A DNA stretch of 64,000 nt, from NCBI RefSeq assembly GCF_020080835.1, contig NC_058166.1:9664380-9728379 (forward strand). The letters run 5' to 3'. Under the pieces are notes generated by a model, which saw nothing but the letters and a program-made list of their open reading frames with translations, searched no databases and was not told the DNA's origin. Below, piece after piece: positions 30,859-41,141 of the stretch. Numbering within the stretch: position 1 is the stretch's first letter; each line of letters starts with the position of its first letter. This DNA comes from Cotesia glomerata. Lineage: Eukaryota > Arthropoda > Insecta > Hymenoptera > Braconidae. The position numbers and the translations under genes are program-made.

Positions 30859-33838
30859 CTAGTTGTTGTCATTTGCTCTTCTTCTTTCGATGGAACGCAA
30901 GTCTATAAGGACTTCTGTTGCAAATGTGCTGATGGCGTTCCAGGAGGCTCTTGATGACAACATTGCTTCTACTATTGTCTCTGGTTGGATTTTCTTCTTT
31001 AGGATCATCTCCAGCTCATCTCGCTGTGGGTAAAATCGTGGGCACTCAAAGAAAACGTGCTCCGCGTCTTCATTGATTCCTGGGCAGGACGGGCACTCCG
31101 GTGAATCATCATGCTTGAAGCGGTAAAGATACGTCCGAAAACATCCATGTCCTGACAACAACTGCGTCAGATAGTAATTGACCTCGCCATGACTTCGGTT
31201 TAGCCAAACGTCGATCTTCGGTATGAGACGGTGTGTCCATCTCCCTGTTGTCGCGGCGTCCCACTGCGATTGCCATCGTGCGATGCTGTTCTGCCGTTCT
31301 TCAGCTCTGAGTTCCTCGGCACTTTGTGTGGTTGTCCTCTTTCGTTGGTAAAGGTTCCGTCTTTCCTCAACTAGGACTCTGAGCGGCAAAGTTCCGGAAA
31401 TGACACACACTGCTTCCTCTGATATTGTTCGAAAGGCGCTTGCAACTCGTAGGGCACTCATACGATATATTGGTCCAGCTTTTCTCCATGAATCTTGCAC
31501 CTCTAGTGCGTCAGCCCAAATTGATATTCCGTAGGTGAGCACCGATGTGACTACTGATGACAATAGTAGCCTCCTGCTCTGCTTTGGGCCTCCGACGTTC
31601 GGCATCAATCGTGCGAGACTAGCTTTCACTACTGACGCTTTCGTACAGACGTGTTCCACTTGCTGCTTGAAGTTGAGTCGGGCATCAAGCATCACTCCCA
31701 GATATCGTATATGAGGTTGTGATATGATTTCTCGGTCACCGACATTTATCTTAATTGTTTCAACTTCTTTTCGGCTGGTAATAAGCACTGCTTCGGTCTT
31801 CTGCTTGGCCAGTTGTAGGTTCACTGTATCCATCCACTGGTTGATCTTCTCAAAAGTGATGTCAAACAGATGTTGAATCTCGTCGAGGTGTTTGGCGACG
31901 ATCACTGCGGCAACATCATCCGCATACGCTACCAGTTTGACACATCTTGGAAGCTTCAGTCTCAGGAGCCCGTCATACATGATATTCCACAGAAGTGGAC
32001 CAAGAACAGAGCCCTGTGGCACACCACCGGTTATATCATACTCTTTCGGACCATTCTTTGTATCGTATTTCAGCACTCTATCTGTAAAATAGCTAATCAC
32101 TAGTCTGCGAAGATATGTTGGCACGTTCTTCTCGTCGAGAGCTTGCATGATGCAGTCCCAATTAGCGGAATTGAAAGCATTTTTGATGTCCAAGGCAGCC
32201 ACCAGGCAGTACTTCTTCGTTCCACTCTTCCATCTAGTTCCTGCGATTGCCTCTTTGGCCGTATTAACAACCAGGTTGATCGCGTCTAGGGTTGATCGTC
32301 CTTTCCGGAAACCATACTGGTTGTCTGCCAAAAGTGGGTCGACTACTGCATCTATTCGCTGATGGATGATACGCTCAAATATCTTACCCGCCGTATCTAG
32401 CATGCAGAGTGGTCGGTAAGATGACGGTTCTTCTGGCGGTTTCTTTCCTTTAGGTAAAAGTACTAACCGTTGCTGTTTCCACTTACGAGGAAAAGTCCCC
32501 TCCTTGAGGCATGCGTTGTAAGCGTCTAGAAATAATGTTGGTGCTGCCTTTATGATGGTTTTCAAGGCTATATTAGGGATTCCGTCCAATCCCGGCGCTT
32601 TATTATTTCCTACCCGATTACAGGCCTCCAACAATTCTTCTTCAGTGACAGGTGGAATGTCGTCCAGTTCATCTTGCGTTGACTGATAATTGAGACTGTG
32701 TTGCTGTGGAAACAGCGCAGTGACGATTTTCTGAAGGAGTTGGGGACACGTAGGTGACGGCATTTGTTGTTTCTTCAGGTGCGTCATGACCACCTTATAC
32801 GGCCGACCCCACACGTCTTTGTCGACCTCGTATATGAGCTCTTTCCAGCATCTTCCTTTGCTCTCTTTTATGGCCTTATTAAGTTCACGACGAGCTTTTT
32901 TTGTATTCTGCGATCAGCACTGCAGAGTAAGGTCGTTGATAGCCACGCTGTGATATTCTTCTCTTTCGATGACACTCTTTACGGAGGTTGCTGATATGAT
33001 CATTCCACCAGTGTACCGCAGGTCTTGAATTCATAACACGTCTGCGAGGCATACTGTCATCACAAGCTTGTGTTACTCGCATCATCAGGGCCTTAGTATG
33101 TTCTTCTGCACATCCAGTCTCTATCGGATCACTATCGAGGGCTGTTAGCAATACTTCTGGGTCAAGAGATTTCACCTTACAACCGACGGTGTTAAATTGC
33201 TTGATAGGCCCCCGGAGGTTCTGGTCGTTTGACGTTTCCCAGAGTATCGCATGATGGTCACTGGCAGTGTAGATGTCCAGTACCTTCCAGTTAGTGTTAC
33301 CTTTAGCAAGGCTGGTACTGACAAAAGTGACGTCTACAATCGAGCTTGCGTCACCTTTGGTGTAGGTCGGCGTGTCACCACTGTTGAGCAAGACTACATC
33401 TAGTGTAGAAAGAGCTTCTAGCAGCTCTCTTCCTCGTGCATTAGTCTGCTTACTGCCCCAGTCCACTGCCCAGGCGTTAAAGTCCCCGGCTATCGCCACT
33501 GGATGATGTTGCTTCGCGTCCTCGGTCAGTCGATCCAAGAAGTCAGTAAACTCAGCAATTGAGAGGCTAGGTGGTGCGTAGCAGCTGTAAAAACGGATGC
33601 CATCTACTGATGCTGCTACAAAGCCAGCACTGCCATTGGTAGCTACACTCTGGAAAGGGAGCTTACCACAAGCCCAGATCACAGCTTTCGTGGTGATATC
33701 CGTCTCCCAAGGTTGTCCAGCTAAATGTTTATATGGCTCCGATAAAAGCACAACGTCGAGCTTTAATTCCCGTACTGTCTGCATAAGCAGGTCATGCGCA
33801 GCTTCGCAGTGATTGATGTTAAGCTGCAGTATCCTCAT
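30859..33838 (-). pseudogene. W1 ORF2: APE endonuclease-reverse transcriptase, one frameshift
   Basis: The two open parts (33838-32885 and 32814-30859 on the minus strand) align end to end with the 992-residue ORF2 of W2 and W4. The break is at 32896-32902, where W1 has seven A in a row and W4 has six (codons for AEYKKA). The N-terminal APE domain shows LNINHC, SEPYK and GDFNAW. The RT shows DIKNAFNS, GGVPQGSVLGP and AYADD. The C-terminal zinc finger CPSCPG...HVFFEC is intact. A single slip makes it non-functional unless read by frameshifting. Confidence 0.9.
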
Positions 33839-35190
33839 GTTCGTTTATTTGTCAGCTTCTGGAGTGCTTCTTGGAAGACTGGACATCGGCCAGAACCAGA
33901 CCGGTGAGCAGTGTCCTGAGAGCCAGGTTTTTCCGCACATAACGCACATTTCACTTTATTTTGGCATTGAGCAGCTTGATGACCTGTTTGCCCACATTTG
34001 ATGCAAAGCCCAGATCGGTCGACTTCGCTTTTACATTGAGCAGTAGTGTGCCCAAAGTGCCAGCACTTATAGCATCGTAATGGTGTCTTAATTGCTCTGA
34101 CACGGCAATTTACCCAGCCAATCCTTATTTTGCCTGTCTTTCCAAGTATCTTCTGCACTATTGCTGCTGGCAATCGTACCGAAGCAGTTTGAGTACCTCT
34201 GTAGGCCGGACGAATTTTAATGACATCTTCAGGTATTTCGTAGTCATTTCCAGCTGCCTCTTGTAAGGCCTTCCGGACATCGTCTTTAGTTGTTTCGTCG
34301 TCAATGTCCCGGATTTCAAGCTGTTCCTCTGGGCCTTTACAGATGACTTGCGCTTTTTCTTTAAGGATGCTCTTGATAGTCTTCAGCAAAGCTTGTCCTT
34401 TGTCTGCGGTCTTTCTGGAAAGCGTAATGAGCATATTCCCATCATTCGTCTTTTGAACCTTGTCAACGACGTCACGGGTCTGATCTGGTGGGACATCTTT
34501 TTTAATCCGACGCAGTATCTCGGCATATTTTGCCTTCTCAACGGGTCGAATAATTAAGGCATCTGGTTTGGTGAATTTTCGCGGTTTTTCCCGCTTAGGC
34601 TCCGGCCGAGATTTGTTCACCGGTTGTTTTGGTAACCGCTCTCTCGCTTGCTCCTTCTTCTCCTTCTTGGATTGGACCTTCTGCCATTCAGTCAACTCTT
34701 TTTTTCCGGCGTTCTGCACTGCCGTGTTTTTCGGAGGGCTTGGTTTCAGGTCCTTTTTCTTCACAACTGGGCAGATCGTTGGGTCGGGAGAAGATCGATC
34801 TTTTCTCTTAGTTGACTTGCTGCTAGTTCTGATTCTGTCTTCCGCGACTGATTCACCGTCACCTTCGGCTCCAGTGTCCATTGCTTCTTCATTCACGACA
34901 GTTGCTTGAATGCTTCTCTCCGGTGTAGTGCGAGAAGTGCGTCGTACTGTTAAACACCATTCTTCATCAAGTTTCTTGAATCTCTGGAGGGCATTGGCTA
35001 CGCTGGTCGTCTTGGTCTTAATCTCCTTGTGGATATTGACCTTAGATTGGATGAAGTCATTTAGCTCACTGGTCAGCTTTTCAAGGCGTTCAAACGCTTG
35101 CGACTGCTTCATTTCAGCGCTTGCTTCAATCGCTGCTTGTTGGGCATGAGGCCCGTTTTCACTATTGTTGTTTTCCTGAATTTTACTCAT
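33835..35190 (-). CDS. W1 ORF1: Gag-like zinc-knuckle protein
   Basis: 451 residues from the first usable ATG. It has an N-terminal helical region (ERLEKLTSELNDFIQSKVN), a Lys/Arg/Pro-rich middle, an RRM-like part, and three C-terminal zinc knuckles (CYKCWHFGHTTAQC, CIKCGQTGHQAAQC, CALCAEKPG...). It is the RNA-binding ORF1 protein of R1-clade elements, expected to package the element RNA. The start differs from W2: the original ATG 51 nt upstream (MTTRSTPYDALVN) is out of frame here by a one-base loss, so the N terminus is about 16 residues shorter. Its TGA overlaps the ORF2 ATG (ATGA). Confidence 0.85.
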   Translation of the reverse strand: MSKIQENNNSENGPHAQQAAIEASAEMKQSQAFERLEKLTSELNDFIQSKVNIHKEIKTKTTSVANALQRFKKLDEEWCLTVRRTSRTTPERSIQATVVNEEAMDTGAEGDGESVAEDRIRTSSKSTKRKDRSSPDPTICPVVKKKDLKPSPPKNTAVQNAGKKELTEWQKVQSKKEKKEQARERLPKQPVNKSRPEPKREKPRKFTKPDALIIRPVEKAKYAEILRRIKKDVPPDQTRDVVDKVQKTNDGNMLITLSRKTADKGQALLKTIKSILKEKAQVICKGPEEQLEIRDIDDETTKDDVRKALQEAAGNDYEIPEDVIKIRPAYRGTQTASVRLPAAIVQKILGKTGKIRIGWVNCRVRAIKTPLRCYKCWHFGHTTAQCKSEVDRSGLCIKCGQTGHQAAQCQNKVKCALCAEKPGSQDTAHRSGSGRCPVFQEALQKLTNKRT

Positions 35191-35692
35191 ACTTTTAAAT
35201 TCACCAGCGCATCGTACGGAGTGGAGCGGGTTGTCATAACTAGGAACGGGTGTACCCTCGGAGATAGTACTCTTACCCCAGTTCCCTGAGGCCTAGCCGA
35301 CACTTAGCCAGTCCCGGAATACACGGACGGACTAGACTCGCTCGGAGCGGTGAAGATTCCGATCTCTAACACTCACTGCGTACTTCCTGATCAAGGCCCG
35401 AAGTGGCTGGCTCCTGATCCACTGCTGCAACTTACACCTCGGCAGAGCAAGCTCACATCAGCCGTGGCCTGCATCGTTGGAAACTACGACACGAGGTTCC
35501 GGTCACTTCCAGTGGGTCACAGCAGGGAACGATCGTCTTGTTAGGTCAGTAAGTATGACCAACCCATTAAAGGGGAGTTTTGTCCACGGGAACGTATTTT
35601 ATTTGGCTCCTACCCTCTGTACCAGGTACAGCGAGCGTTCTCCCATCCACTACGGGGAGACGCGCCTGGTAGCAGTTTCTCCTCTGCCCCAA

Positions 35693-35756
35693 GTGTATGT
35701 ATGTATGTATGTATGTATGTATGTATGTATATATGTATGTATGTATGTAGTATATA
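35693..35756. repeat. (GTAT)n microsatellite, right flank of W1
   Basis: About 13 GTAT units with minor variation. It continues the tract interrupted by W1 and runs into 'tatatattagggtg'. Confidence 0.9.
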
Positions 35757-36540
35757 TTAGGGTGATCAAAAAAAAAACAAAAATTTTTTTTTTTTTTTCC
35801 AAACAGGCTTAAAAGTTTCTTTTGGGTGTAAAAAAATTACTGTGAAAAGATGAGCCCTTAATATTAATATTAAAATTGTCCCTATCGCATTTTTTTAATT
35901 TCCATAAGAATAACATCGGAAAAATTTTTTTTTGCCCTCCGGGCGGAAAGTGGCAACTTTCGTCCCGCTGCGCTAAACTAAGTTGCCGCTTTCCGCCTTC
36001 GTTGGACAAAAAAATAGTACACACTCCTCGGGAAGTAAATAAGAAAGCCTCAGATCATATGTTTGTTGACCTCGGCTTCGCCTCGGCCAACAATTACATG
36101 TGATCTGAGACATTTCTTACTTTACTTCCCTAGGTGTGTAATATACTATTTTGCTTCTGTCGATTTTTGTACCGTTTAAACAATTGATTGACTTATAAAT
36201 AACTGTTCTTATCTTTATAGAGAACTGAACGCTCTACAAAAAAGGTCTGAAACAATTTTTTGATTTTTCCACGCGTTCAAAAATTATTCAAGATCAAAGT
36301 TCAATTTTTCGAAAATTTGATCGAATTTTATAAATTACACCGAAACTGTTGGTTTCAGTGTCAAAATAAGGATCAAATTTTTTGTCAAACATACACTGGA
36401 CTTTTAATAAATGTTGACCAATGATTTTTTTTTATTTAATCAAATAAATATGATGCTTTTAAGGAATTTTTTCGCAATAAACCGAAAAATAAACAATTTT
36501 ATTCTATTATTATGATCACTTTCATATTATTAATAAATTT
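35757..36540 (+). repeat. Dispersed repeat with 'tagggtg' head, copy B
   Basis: Shares the head and the 'gaacg.(c)tctacaaaaaaggtctg' segment (36226-36250) with 3121-3600. It is interrupted by a GC-richer hairpin insert at 35942-36149. Confidence 0.6.
35942..36149. repeat. Two strong hairpins inserted in a repeat
   Basis: Hairpin 1 (35942-35997): ggcggaaag.ggcaactt pairs with aagttgcc.ctttccgcc around a 20-nt loop. Hairpin 2 (36014-36149): atagta-cacac.cct and gcctcagatcatatg arms pair with their complements around 'gacctcggcttcgcctcggc'. Composition is clearly richer in G and C than the surrounding repeat, so this is probably a separate mobile insert. Family unknown. Confidence 0.6.
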
Positions 36541-36571
36541 TTCTCAAAAAATTGCTTATTTATATTACACG

Positions 36572-36930
36572 GAAAGAAAAATATGGGAACTATTCCCATA
36601 ATTTTATGGGAACAGTTCCCAGGCAATTATAGGAACTGTTCCCATAAATTATGGGAACTGTTTCCATAATTATAGGAAATTTTCCCAGAATTATGGAAAC
36701 ATTTCCCATAACGATGGGAATGGTTCCCATAATGATATAGGAATGGTTCCTATATTTATAGGAACCATTCCCATAATATTATAGGAAATATTCCCATAAT
36801 GATATAGTAATGGTTACTATATCATTATGGGAACTATTCCCATGATGGTATAGAAAGGATTCCTAGAATTTTATAGGAATCATTCTTATACCATTATGAG
36901 AATCGTTCTCGAAATAAAATAAAGATAAAA
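36572..36930. mobile_element. MITE of GGGAA..TTCCC palindromic words
   Basis: Starts 'cacggaaagaaaaat' and ends 'ataaaattttcgtg'. In between, 'atgggaactattcccataat' variants recur about every 20-25 bp, each self-complementary. Non-coding. Confidence 0.55.
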
Positions 36931-37403
36931 TTTTCGTGCGGAGTGAGTTCGAAATAATTTCTATAATATATGCACGGAAAAAAAATTGATTTTTATGTGA
37001 CAGCAACATAATTTTCATGTAGTATGCAATAATAGTTAAAACAACAATAATAATCAAATAATAATAATAATAATCTTAATAATAATATTCTATATTATTA
37101 AGAGAATAAAAAAAATTTTGTGACCATTGTATTTATATGATAAAATGGGTTTTTGCTCGGAGTTGGGCTTTTTCAAAGTTTCATCTCATTCTCACCGATA
37201 GTCAGTTTATTATAATAAGAATTTAGACTACATTCAAAAATGCTCTGTGTCTCGATACATAATGAAGAAATGACCTTGTATCTGGTAAACTATTAATATT
37301 TTTGAAGATATAAGCTCATCCCAATGTTACACTCATCAAAAGCTTTCATTTGAATACCCACATGCATTTTGATATATTTTTCATATATATATATATATAT
37401 AAT
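36931..37403. other. AT-rich stretch, nothing recognised
   Basis: Contains a short (TAA)n run near 37050-37085 and (AT)n at 37383-37400. No gene seen. Confidence 0.5.
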
Positions 37404-37482
37404 ATCCGAACAAAAACAGTTTCACTGTAAAAAATTGCGTTGATATGGCTTTAATATGGTTGATATTTGCTTTAATATGGCT

Positions 37483-37717
37483 CTTTACCGTAAGATGGAC
37501 GGTGGCGTTGTTCGCTCGGTGGGTCTTATATACGTGACTGAATAAAGTAGTCAGTACTTGTCTCGGATAGCTTAACTGGTAGAGCCCTTGGCGCGTAACC
37601 GAGAGATCTGGGTTCGATTCCCAGTCTGGGCTGTCTGATTATTTTTTCAATTACGGAAAAATTCCCACTGAGTAGGTCCCCCCTTTCCCCTATCCGTTCT
37701 TTCCCAACTCCCTTAAA
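37483..37717 (+). mobile_element. tRNA-containing SINE with 18-bp target duplication
   Basis: The 235-bp insert lies between exact 18-bp copies of 'atttgctttaatatggct' (37465-37482, 37718-37735). Part of that word also occurs just upstream, so local duplication is a lesser alternative. It contains a tRNA-like domain at 37562-37634 preceded by ~80 nt and followed by a C/T-rich tail. Not related by eye to the SINE at 2099-2640. Confidence 0.7.
37562..37634 (+). tRNA. tRNA-like domain of SINE (pseudo-tRNA)
   Basis: A box TAGCTTAACTGG (37570-37581) and B box GGTTCGATTCC (37613-37623) both match the polymerase III consensus. D stem GCTT/GAGC, anticodon stem CTTGG/CCGAG and T stem CTGGG/CCCAG form. 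The acceptor stem is poor and the anticodon loop CGCGTAA lacks U33, so I do not assign an amino acid and consider it a retro-derived copy. Confidence 0.55.
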
Positions 37718-37959
37718 ATTTGCTTTAATATGGCTGAAATTTTTTTTTTTAATTTTTTAATTTTTAACAAATTTTATTTCAATTTTTTCAACATTATGAC
37801 GGTTTCTTGGTATTTTTTTGTATTTCACATCTTTTTGTAGAGAATGAAAATTATAGAAACGAGCCTAATTTTTTTTGTAAAGTGCAAATGTTATTGAGAT
37901 GAGTTCTATGAACGTGGACTTGGCGGAATTTTTTATAGTTAAACTGTTTTTGTTCGGAT

Positions 37960-38445
37960 TTCATATCTTTTTGTTAAGTGTCATTTTTTGCTCGCCTCTA
38001 CATTACACTTGTAACTTACAGACATAAGTGTGCTCTATGATGTTGTATCTTGTAGTAAACCTTCTACCCTTGATTTTATGTACAGTGTATTTAAAAAAAG
38101 AACTTGAGAGGTGTCAAGGGACACCCGGATGGAACGAAGTTCCTTTAGATTAATTAGTGAAGGAATTGTAATGAAATTATCCATTGGAAACTTTACATTT
38201 CAAAAAAAAAACGAGTGAGTCTCACAGGCATAAGGTCACAATAGAAGTAAAACTTTTTTAATCGTTAAGTCGGTCTATATTATATGTATATTTATAATAT
38301 AGCATCTCATATTTTGAAAAACACAAGAAAATAATTTTATCAACTACCCGGTATTTGAGAAATAAAACACAAAAGTTTGAAAAATCCAAAAATGCACGCC
38401 TGATAACGCTAATTTATTAAAAAAATTATGTAATTGATTAAAAAA
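37960..38445. other. AT-rich stretch, nothing recognised
   Basis: Anonymous sequence before the HR copy. No gene seen. Confidence 0.5.
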
Positions 38446-39146
38446 AAATTAGGAATACGGTTGACCCTGAAGGCCATCCCTGCAACTTCCGGCCAATTCT
38501 ATACCTAAACGCTTGAAATTGCACTTATGACGTTTTAGAGCTCTTCAAGCTCATAAATACAATTTGTATATTATTTTGAGCTCTCAGAGCTCAAAAAAAT
38601 AGCTTTTGTATGCTTTTGAGCTCTTCGAGCTCAAAAGTTTGATAGAAGTTTGATAAAACACTATTTTTTTAATTTTCAAATCGCAATTACTTTTTAATGA
38701 ATGAACCGATTTTCACGCGGTTGGTGGCATTTGACGCAGTTTTTTAAGCTTCATGAAAAATGTTTGAGTTTATATTGACAGAGTGGAAAAATTCGGAGTA
38801 ATTCCGAAAAAACGCTTTTTTCGGTTTTCTTTCGTCAACGATAACTCACGAACGAATTAACCGATTTTGACCGGACTGACGGCGATCGATGTGGTTTTTT
38901 GATGTTAAGAGCTGATTAGTTTTTGAAATTGATCGGTAAAGCCGTTTAAAAGTTATTCCAAAAAAACCACTTTTGAAAAAATTTTTTTTTGTAGTTTTTT
39001 TGCGATTTCTCAAAATCTACTGGTCCGAATCGATCCAAATTGTATTGGAAATCTAAGTTTGGTCAAGCCCTTTCGAATGGCACCAACCGCGATAAAATCG
39101 GTCAAGCCGTTCGAAAGTTACGAGAGGTTTACATACATCCACACAA

Positions 39147-39200
<54 letters not shown>
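38446..39200 (+). repeat. HR repeat, 5' part ending in (CA)n target of W2-W4
   Basis: Starts 'aggaatacggttgaccctga' and runs through the HR body to 'cgttcgaaagttacgagagg' and the (CA)n at about 39140-39200. The missing HR 3' part is found at 52791-52958, after the three retrotransposons. Confidence 0.8.
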
Positions 39201-39202
<2 letters not shown>

Positions 39203-39680
39203 GGGGCAGAAGAGATACTGCTACCGGGCGCGTCTCCCCGAGCGGATGGGAGAACGCTCGCTGTCCTTGGATGACAATTAATCTCTCAGTTGATGAGGTA
39301 CAGCGGGTAGGAGCCAAGCAAAATAAGCTCCCGTGGACAAAACTCCCCTTAATGGGTTGGTCACACTAACTGACCTAGCAAGACGATTGGTTCCTGCTGT
39401 AACTCACTGGGAGTGTCCGGAACCTGTATCGTAGTTTCCGACGATGCAGGCCACGGCTGATGTGAGCTTGCTCTGCCGAGGTGAAAGTTGCAGCAGTGGA
39501 TCAGGAGCCAGCCACTTCGGGCCTTGATCAGGAAGTACGCAGTGAGTGTTAGAGATCGGAATCTTCACCGCTCCGAGCGAGTCTAGTCCGTCCGTGTATT
39601 CCGGGACTGGCTAAGTGTCGGCTAGGCCTCAGGGAACTGGGGTAGGAGTACTATCTCCGAGGGTACACCCGTTCCTAGTT

Positions 39681-41141
39681 ATGGCAACCCGCTCCACTCC
39701 GTACGATGCGCTGGTAAATCAAAAAAGTATGAGTACGTTACAGGAAACAAACATGAATAGAAACGGGCTTCATGCTCAACAAGCAGCGATTGAAGCAAGC
39801 GCTGACATGAAGAGAACGCAAGCGTTGGAGCGCCTTGAGAAGCTGACCATTGAGCTGCAAGAGTTTGTCCAAACTAAGGTCAATATCCACAAGGAGATAA
39901 AGACCAAGACAACCGGTGTAGTCAATGCTCTTGGAAGATTCAAGAAACTGGACGAAGAATGGCGCTCATCATTACACCGCACCCCTTGTGCTACATCGGA
40001 GAGAAACAGTCAAGTGGTTGTTGAAGAAGCGATGGACACTGGAGCCGAAGGTGACGGAGAATCAGTCGCTGAAGAAGAAAGTGAAACTATCACAACGGCA
40101 GAGACTGAATCCTTTGACCAAGACGGCCGCATCCTGAGGAAGTTGAAAAGAAAAATTCGTTCTCCCGAAGGCGGAGCTTTTCATACTCCCAAGAAGCTGA
40201 AAGACGTTGGACCTGGTCATCCCATCAAGAAGCAGGAAGTGGTTAAGGATCTTCCACAAAACTCTTGTGAACAGAACACGAAGCCAGGCTGGGAAAAGGT
40301 GCAGTCCAGAAAGGACAAGAAGAAGGAGCGCAAGAAACTGCTCCCAGAAAAACCTCTGGTGCCTCCACCGAAGCCGAACCAGAAGCCAAGAAGAACAGCA
40401 ACGAGACCGGAGGCACTTATTATCCGTCCAGCGAACAAAGATAAGTATTCTGAAATACTTACACGGATCAAGGCGGACGTTCGCCCAGATCAGGTCCGCA
40501 ACACAGTCGAGAAGATACGCAGGACCGCGACAGGGAACATTCTCATCACGCTGTCAAAAGGCAGTAGTGATAGAGGTAAAGACCTGCAGAAGACTATCGC
40601 GGGAATTCTTAAGGAGGACGCAAATGTCATTAGTACAGGACCTGAAGAAGACCTGGAAATTCGCGATATTGACGATACTACAACTAAAGATGACATCCTA
40701 ACAGCTTTACAAGAGGCAGCTGGAAACGATTGTGGTATAACAGTAGAGGCCATTAAAATTCGTAAGGTCTTACGTAGCAGAACACAAATTGCGTCGGTGA
40801 CTCTGGCAGCAACGGTAGCGCAGAAAGTGGTAGGAGAACACGGTAAGATTAGGATCGGCTGGACCAATTGTCGTATTAGAACAGTACTAAGACCAGTCCG
40901 ATGTTATAAATGCTGGCATTTTGGACACCGTGCGGTTCAGTGCACAAGTAAAGTCGACCGCTCCAAACTTTGCATTAAATGTGGAGAAGAGGGACACAAA
41001 ATCGCCGAATGTAATAAGCCTGCTAAATGCGCACTGTGTGCGGATCAATCCGGTACAGAGAATAACGCCCATCATGCCGGCACAAGCAGATGCCCAGTAT
41101 ACCAAGAGGCACTCAAGAAGATAACTGATAAACGAAAATGA
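39681..41141 (+). CDS. W2 ORF1: Gag-like zinc-knuckle protein, intact
   Basis: 486 residues from ATG 39681 (MATRSTPYDALVNQKSMST). An open GTG at 39615 lies upstream, but the ATG is shared with W1 and W3. Order: a helical coiled-coil-like N-terminal region (~50-110), an acidic segment (EEAMDTGAEGDGESVAEEE), a Lys/Arg-rich nuclear-localisation-like middle, a folded RRM-like region (~230-390), and three zinc knuckles: CYKCWHFGHRAVQC (408-421), CIKCGEEGHKIAEC (431-444), and CALCADQ...C (450-471). It is expected to bind element RNA and form the RNP. Its TGA overlaps the ORF2 ATG by four bases. Confidence 0.92.
   Translation: MATRSTPYDALVNQKSMSTLQETNMNRNGLHAQQAAIEASADMKRTQALERLEKLTIELQEFVQTKVNIHKEIKTKTTGVVNALGRFKKLDEEWRSSLHRTPCATSERNSQVVVEEAMDTGAEGDGESVAEEESETITTAETESFDQDGRILRKLKRKIRSPEGGAFHTPKKLKDVGPGHPIKKQEVVKDLPQNSCEQNTKPGWEKVQSRKDKKKERKKLLPEKPLVPPPKPNQKPRRTATRPEALIIRPANKDKYSEILTRIKADVRPDQVRNTVEKIRRTATGNILITLSKGSSDRGKDLQKTIAGILKEDANVISTGPEEDLEIRDIDDTTTKDDILTALQEAAGNDCGITVEAIKIRKVLRSRTQIASVTLAATVAQKVVGEHGKIRIGWTNCRIRTVLRPVRCYKCWHFGHRAVQCTSKVDRSKLCIKCGEEGHKIAECNKPAKCALCADQSGTENNAHHAGTSRCPVYQEALKKITDKRK

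Larger units (their letters stand above)
30598..35692 (-). mobile_element. W1: Waldo-like R1-clade non-LTR retrotransposon, full length
   Basis: A ~5.1-kb element with a poly(A) tail (T-run 30598-30621 on the plus strand), a 3' UTR with the 'gaatccgtaaaaaggattc' hairpin and C-tract, ORF2, ORF1 and a ~500-bp 5' UTR starting near 35692 ('ttggggcag' on the minus strand). It is flanked on both sides by (TATG)n. Waldo elements of the R1 clade are known to insert in (ACAY)n repeats, which fits. The clade call rests on the ORF2 motifs. Confidence 0.9.
37404..37959. mobile_element. MITE with 19-bp TIR hosting a SINE
   Basis: The terminal repeat 'atccgaacaaaaacagttt' (37404-37422) is matched by its exact complement at 37941-37959. 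The interior is AT-rich and is split by a tRNA-derived SINE (37483-37717). Confidence 0.7.

Noticed and set aside
35757..35765. Telomere-like TTAGGG word
   Set aside because: A single occurrence within a dispersed repeat head, not an array.
37562..37634. A functional tRNA gene
   Set aside because: Poor acceptor stem, no U33, and location inside an insert with target duplication. A SINE-borne copy is more likely.
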